This document shows positions 61,503 through 64,000 of a stretch of DNA of 64,000 nt, piece after piece (position 1 is the stretch's first letter; each line of letters opens with the position of its first letter). Position numbers and translations under genes: made by a program. The notes below the pieces were generated by a model. The model was not told the DNA's origin, ran no database searches, and saw only the letters and a program-made list of their open reading frames with translations. The DNA comes from Roseiconus lacunae (GTDB lineage Bacteria > Planctomycetota > Planctomycetia > Pirellulales > Pirellulaceae): the NCBI RefSeq assembly GCF_008312935.1, contig NZ_VSZO01000003.1, forward strand, positions 1 through 64,000. The letters run 5' to 3'.

Positions 61503-63782
61503 CTACGCTTCGCTGCGGAAACGAATGATGCCGAGAGCCGCTAGGAACGCGAATCCGAAAATGTGCATCACGTCATAGTGATAGCCCCACCTGCCCTGGG
61601 TCAGTCGTGAGACGCGGACCATCGGAGCGCGGCTTGTACCACGTTGATAGACCCGGACCGCGACTTCGACGCTGTTGGTGGCAAGGTAGTGCGTCGTGAC
61701 TGAACCGGTTTGGAATTCCTTGGTCATCGGGTGACGGGCACCGGCCGAGAGTCGAGAGCTTCCCACCGCACGGACGCCATAGTCGGCGATTGCGTTTTTG
61801 ATGCCGTCGCCCCCATCTTCACCGATGGACGCGGATTGATAGATCTGCTTGCCCTTGGTCAACAGCTGGGTCGGCAGGAGTGCAAAACCGGCTTCGAAGT
61901 CCAGCGTTTCTTCGCCCATTGTCTGGCTCATCAACGCGGCGACGGCAAAGTCCGCGTTGTCGTGCGTCAACGGTTTTAATCCGTAGTCGGTTCCGTCGGT
62001 CGAATTGAACAACGCACGGCCCGTCGATTGCATCGTTGGGTTTGACAACAGGGTCGCATAGCCGAGTTTTTCCTCGGTGCGATAAGCTGCGGTTCCCATT
62101 CGCTTGGGGATCCGGTTGATGATGCCGAGGTTGTTGTCTTTCCAATCGTGGTAGCCGACCTCCTGTTCGCGTGTGAACATGTCGACGGCGATCGCTTCGT
62201 AGTCGGCGCCAATCGTGGTGTGTTCGGCGCGTCCGTTGCGTGGCGTGTGTGCCAGGTCCTCGGGCATGTCTTCGCGGAAACGTTGAACTTCCTTGAAGTC
62301 GTCGACTTCATCAACGCCGGTCCACATCGGCAGCGTTGCCGGTGCTTCTCGGTAGCCGAGCAACAACGATGCACCTACGGAAGCCTGGTAAACCTTTTGC
62401 AGGGTTCCCGAGCTGCTGGCCGCTTCCATCAACGCCCTTTCACCGCGAGGGATCGGCTTGCCATCGGCACGCAGGGCATCGATCGCCAGTTGTTTGTGGC
62501 TGACCGTTCCGTAGGCGTGTGCGGCTTCGAGTGCTTTCTGACGCGAATCGTCATTCAAGCCAGCCCGCAATTCCTTGGGGATCCCCATTTCGATCGCGGC
62601 GGGGTCCTGAAAGTGTTTTGAGTCCAACTTGTGACCGGCTTCTAGGAGGCAGGCGGCGGTCATCGCGTGGACGGTGCTGTTTTCGTCGCCCGAATGCGAG
62701 TGGATTGCGGGACCACGGGGGGCGCTGTTTCGATAGATGGTCAATTCGACTTCCTGGGCTTCCATGCCGGTTTCGATCGCGTGTGCCAGCAGATCAACCG
62801 ATTCACCGTCGACGGTGATTTCTGGGCTTTTGTGCAAGGCGCACAATCGTGTGATCGTGCTGATGCGTTTCTGTTCGGCGGCGACGGCAGATCGCTGGGA
62901 AGCGACCAGGTCGATTTCGTCGTCCTGCGCTTCGACGCGTGCCGGGCCGTTGCCGGCTTTGATGTCGGCCGGTTTGCGCTGGGGCGTTTTGGGGTTGGAC
63001 CGCGCAGGGCCCGAATCGCCGCTACCGTCGGAGTCGTCCGGATACTGGGCGTCGAAGGCCGCTTGCAAATTGGCGGTTTGTTCGGCAGAGATTTCGCCGG
63101 CATCGACGCCGCAGGCTTCCAGGAATTCTTCGAAGGTGGGAGGCATTTCGGTATCCGTTCCGATGGGAGAGAGTTCGGCGGCGATCGACGCGCGAGCGCT
63201 GGTGTCGCCGGCCGTGGTGACGAAACCGAAGCCGGTAAAGACACCGGCTCGGAGGAGTAGAAAAGGGCCTTTGATGCGTCGACCGTTGACGGTGACGATT
63301 TGGTTCTCTTGAATTGCTTCGATCTTGGTCTCGTCGGGCGAGCCTTCGACCGAGGTCCGCCAGATGTATCCGTTGCGGCTAGCGGCGACGATCTTTTCCC
63401 GTGATTCGCCGGGGACACTGAGCGGTCCTTCGCAGATCACGCGATTGTTGATTTGGTGGTTTTCAATGTGGCCAACGGGATCGGTGCGATCGTGTTGCCA
63501 GTTGCACGCGCTTTGTCCCGGTTGGAATTTCCAGCCCGCCAAGTCCAACACGACGCCGCGGCCGTAGTAACCGATACCGGACAAACGCGGCCGCATCAGT
63601 CCACCGCTGTAAACGATCGTGCGATAAGTCGGCGTCTTGGGTTCGTCGGTTTCATCGCCTCCCGCTTGCAGGTCGATCTCCGCTTCACCAGTGAGCCAAA
63701 TCGTTTTCAGTGATTCGGGAAGTTTTGGTGCGGGTTTTCGACGTCTTGGTTTTTGGCGGGTGGGTTTGCGTGTTTTCGGCAT
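61503..63782 (-). CDS. Prohead protease-major capsid fusion protein
   Basis: 759 aa. A basic N-terminus leads to a protease-like domain (about 30-230): RTIVYSGGLMRPRLSGIGYY, a His in CNWQHDRTDPVGHIEN and the Ser region IWRTSVEGSPDETKIEA, as in HK97-type (S78) prohead proteases. An acidic, Pro-rich linker (about 235-310) follows. The C-terminal 430 residues are a capsid protein: LLLGYREAPATLPMWTGVDE, QRFREDMPEDLAHTPRNGRA, EQEVGYHDWKDNNLGIINRI and FEAGFALLPTQLLTKGKQIY. Fusions like this are known in a minority of phages; the maturation cut must fall in the linker. It is directly followed by the REP element. Confidence 0.85.
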   Translation of the reverse strand: MPKTRKPTRQKPRRRKPAPKLPESLKTIWLTGEAEIDLQAGGDETDEPKTPTYRTIVYSGGLMRPRLSGIGYYGRGVVLDLAGWKFQPGQSACNWQHDRTDPVGHIENHQINNRVICEGPLSVPGESREKIVAASRNGYIWRTSVEGSPDETKIEAIQENQIVTVNGRRIKGPFLLLRAGVFTGFGFVTTAGDTSARASIAAELSPIGTDTEMPPTFEEFLEACGVDAGEISAEQTANLQAAFDAQYPDDSDGSGDSGPARSNPKTPQRKPADIKAGNGPARVEAQDDEIDLVASQRSAVAAEQKRISTITRLCALHKSPEITVDGESVDLLAHAIETGMEAQEVELTIYRNSAPRGPAIHSHSGDENSTVHAMTAACLLEAGHKLDSKHFQDPAAIEMGIPKELRAGLNDDSRQKALEAAHAYGTVSHKQLAIDALRADGKPIPRGERALMEAASSSGTLQKVYQASVGASLLLGYREAPATLPMWTGVDEVDDFKEVQRFREDMPEDLAHTPRNGRAEHTTIGADYEAIAVDMFTREQEVGYHDWKDNNLGIINRIPKRMGTAAYRTEEKLGYATLLSNPTMQSTGRALFNSTDGTDYGLKPLTHDNADFAVAALMSQTMGEETLDFEAGFALLPTQLLTKGKQIYQSASIGEDGGDGIKNAIADYGVRAVGSSRLSAGARHPMTKEFQTGSVTTHYLATNSVEVAVRVYQRGTSRAPMVRVSRLTQGRWGYHYDVMHIFGFAFLAALGIIRFRSEA

Positions 63783-63788
63783 GTCGCG

Positions 63789-64000
63789 TTATTGGTCCGA
63801 ATCAGAATCGTCGTCGCTGGATTGGCGTTGCTTGTCGCTGGAGGGACGCGGTGACGGGGTGCGGATCCGGATCTTGTCTAATTCCGCATCACGCCGGCGT
63901 TGCTGGCGAATGTCGTCCCAGTGGGCTTCGGGATCGCGGCCGCGTTCGAGTAACGCTTCGTTTTTGGTCATCAGTTCCGCGTCGACGAGCGTGACGAGTG
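63789..64000 (-). CDS. Phage portal protein, C-terminal end
   Basis: The frame is open to the window edge. The visible 70 residues (LVTLVDAELMTKNEALLERG, then RDPEAHWDDIRQQRRRDAEL) match the C-terminal segment of lambda-type portal proteins, which typically read ...RGRDPEEVxxQxxxE. The last part is a disordered, acidic tail (SSDDDSDSDQ). The stop is 6 bp before the start of the protease-capsid gene. Portal, then capsid, is the usual order. The rest of the gene lies outside the window. Confidence 0.65.
   Translation of the reverse strand, partial: LVTLVDAELMTKNEALLERGRDPEAHWDDIRQQRRRDAELDKIRIRTPSPRPSSDKQRQSSDDDSDSDQ

Larger units (their letters stand above)
47335..64000. mobile_element. Left part of a prophage integrated in tRNA-Leu
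   Basis: The tRNA fragment marks the left border; the right border is outside the window. The contents are an integrase, a small ORF, a NACHT protein and a siphovirus-type structural cluster in the standard order on the minus strand. No lysis, replication or repressor genes are present in this part. The structural genes abut or overlap and look intact, so the prophage may be functional. Confidence 0.85.

Noticed and set aside
1..64000. CRISPR arrays or rRNA genes
   Set aside because: No regularly spaced direct repeats and no conserved rRNA stretches were seen anywhere in the window.

Overview
The window looks like chromosome from a planctomycete of the Pirellulaceae (Rhodopirellula-like). 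The main reasons are a prepilin-like DUF1559 protein, a TPR/FG-GAP/ASPIC-UnbV giant next to a multihaem cytochrome, a PQQ-type beta-propeller protein, membrane proteins carrying the short NPYxPP-type motif, and a moderately GC-rich, loosely packed genome. This assignment rests on gene content, not on a search.

Region A (1-16173) is a strip of accessory genes, almost all on the + strand, one gene per roughly 0.5-0.8 kb, mostly small exported or membrane proteins without assigned function, plus one GNAT acetyltransferase. Between several of them lie 90-100 bp imperfect palindromes with an AAC core on the left and a GTT core on the right, and the next gene usually starts 15-40 bp after the GTT. 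I read this as an integron cassette array without its integrase in view (clearest from 2217 to 7734, decayed afterwards). It has been invaded by IS110-like and IS91-like elements, now all truncated: two modules share the same flanks (1-95 with 4276-4370; 636-1052 with 5015-5431) but carry different genes, and half-attC sites lie beside the IS110 remnants.

Region B (16206-27525) holds core-like envelope genes: a large AsmA/TamB-like protein with a polysaccharide-export lipoprotein, a beta-propeller protein, a cluster of a TPR protein, the haem-uptake protein HemP and a second TPR protein preceded by a Fur-like box and a perfect 22-bp palindrome, and a BON-MscS channel.

Region C (27742-37657, minus strand) is a metal-efflux locus of the Cus/HME-RND type: TolC-like outer-membrane factor, a receiver-kinase protein lacking the usual phospho-acceptor histidine, a cysteine-rich exported protein, a YHS-like lipoprotein, a membrane-fusion protein with two CPMHP...CPICGM modules, and the RND pump, the last two overlapping by ATGA.

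Region D (38068-47082) holds a TPR lipoprotein overlapping a seven-haem c-type cytochrome, a DUF1559 protein with its own terminator, a divergent TPR/FG-GAP/UnbV protein and three small genes.

Region E (47335 to beyond 64000) is the left end of a prophage integrated in a tRNA-Leu(GAG) gene: a 3' tRNA fragment marks the attachment site, followed by a complete tyrosine integrase, a large NACHT NTPase with C-terminal pentapeptide-like repeats (the best candidate for an undescribed defence or exclusion system), and a minus-strand siphovirus morphogenesis module running (in transcription order) from portal C-terminus, protease-capsid fusion, cement protein, connectors, tail tube, tail-chaperone pair with a -1 frameshift, tape measure, to tail-tip proteins.
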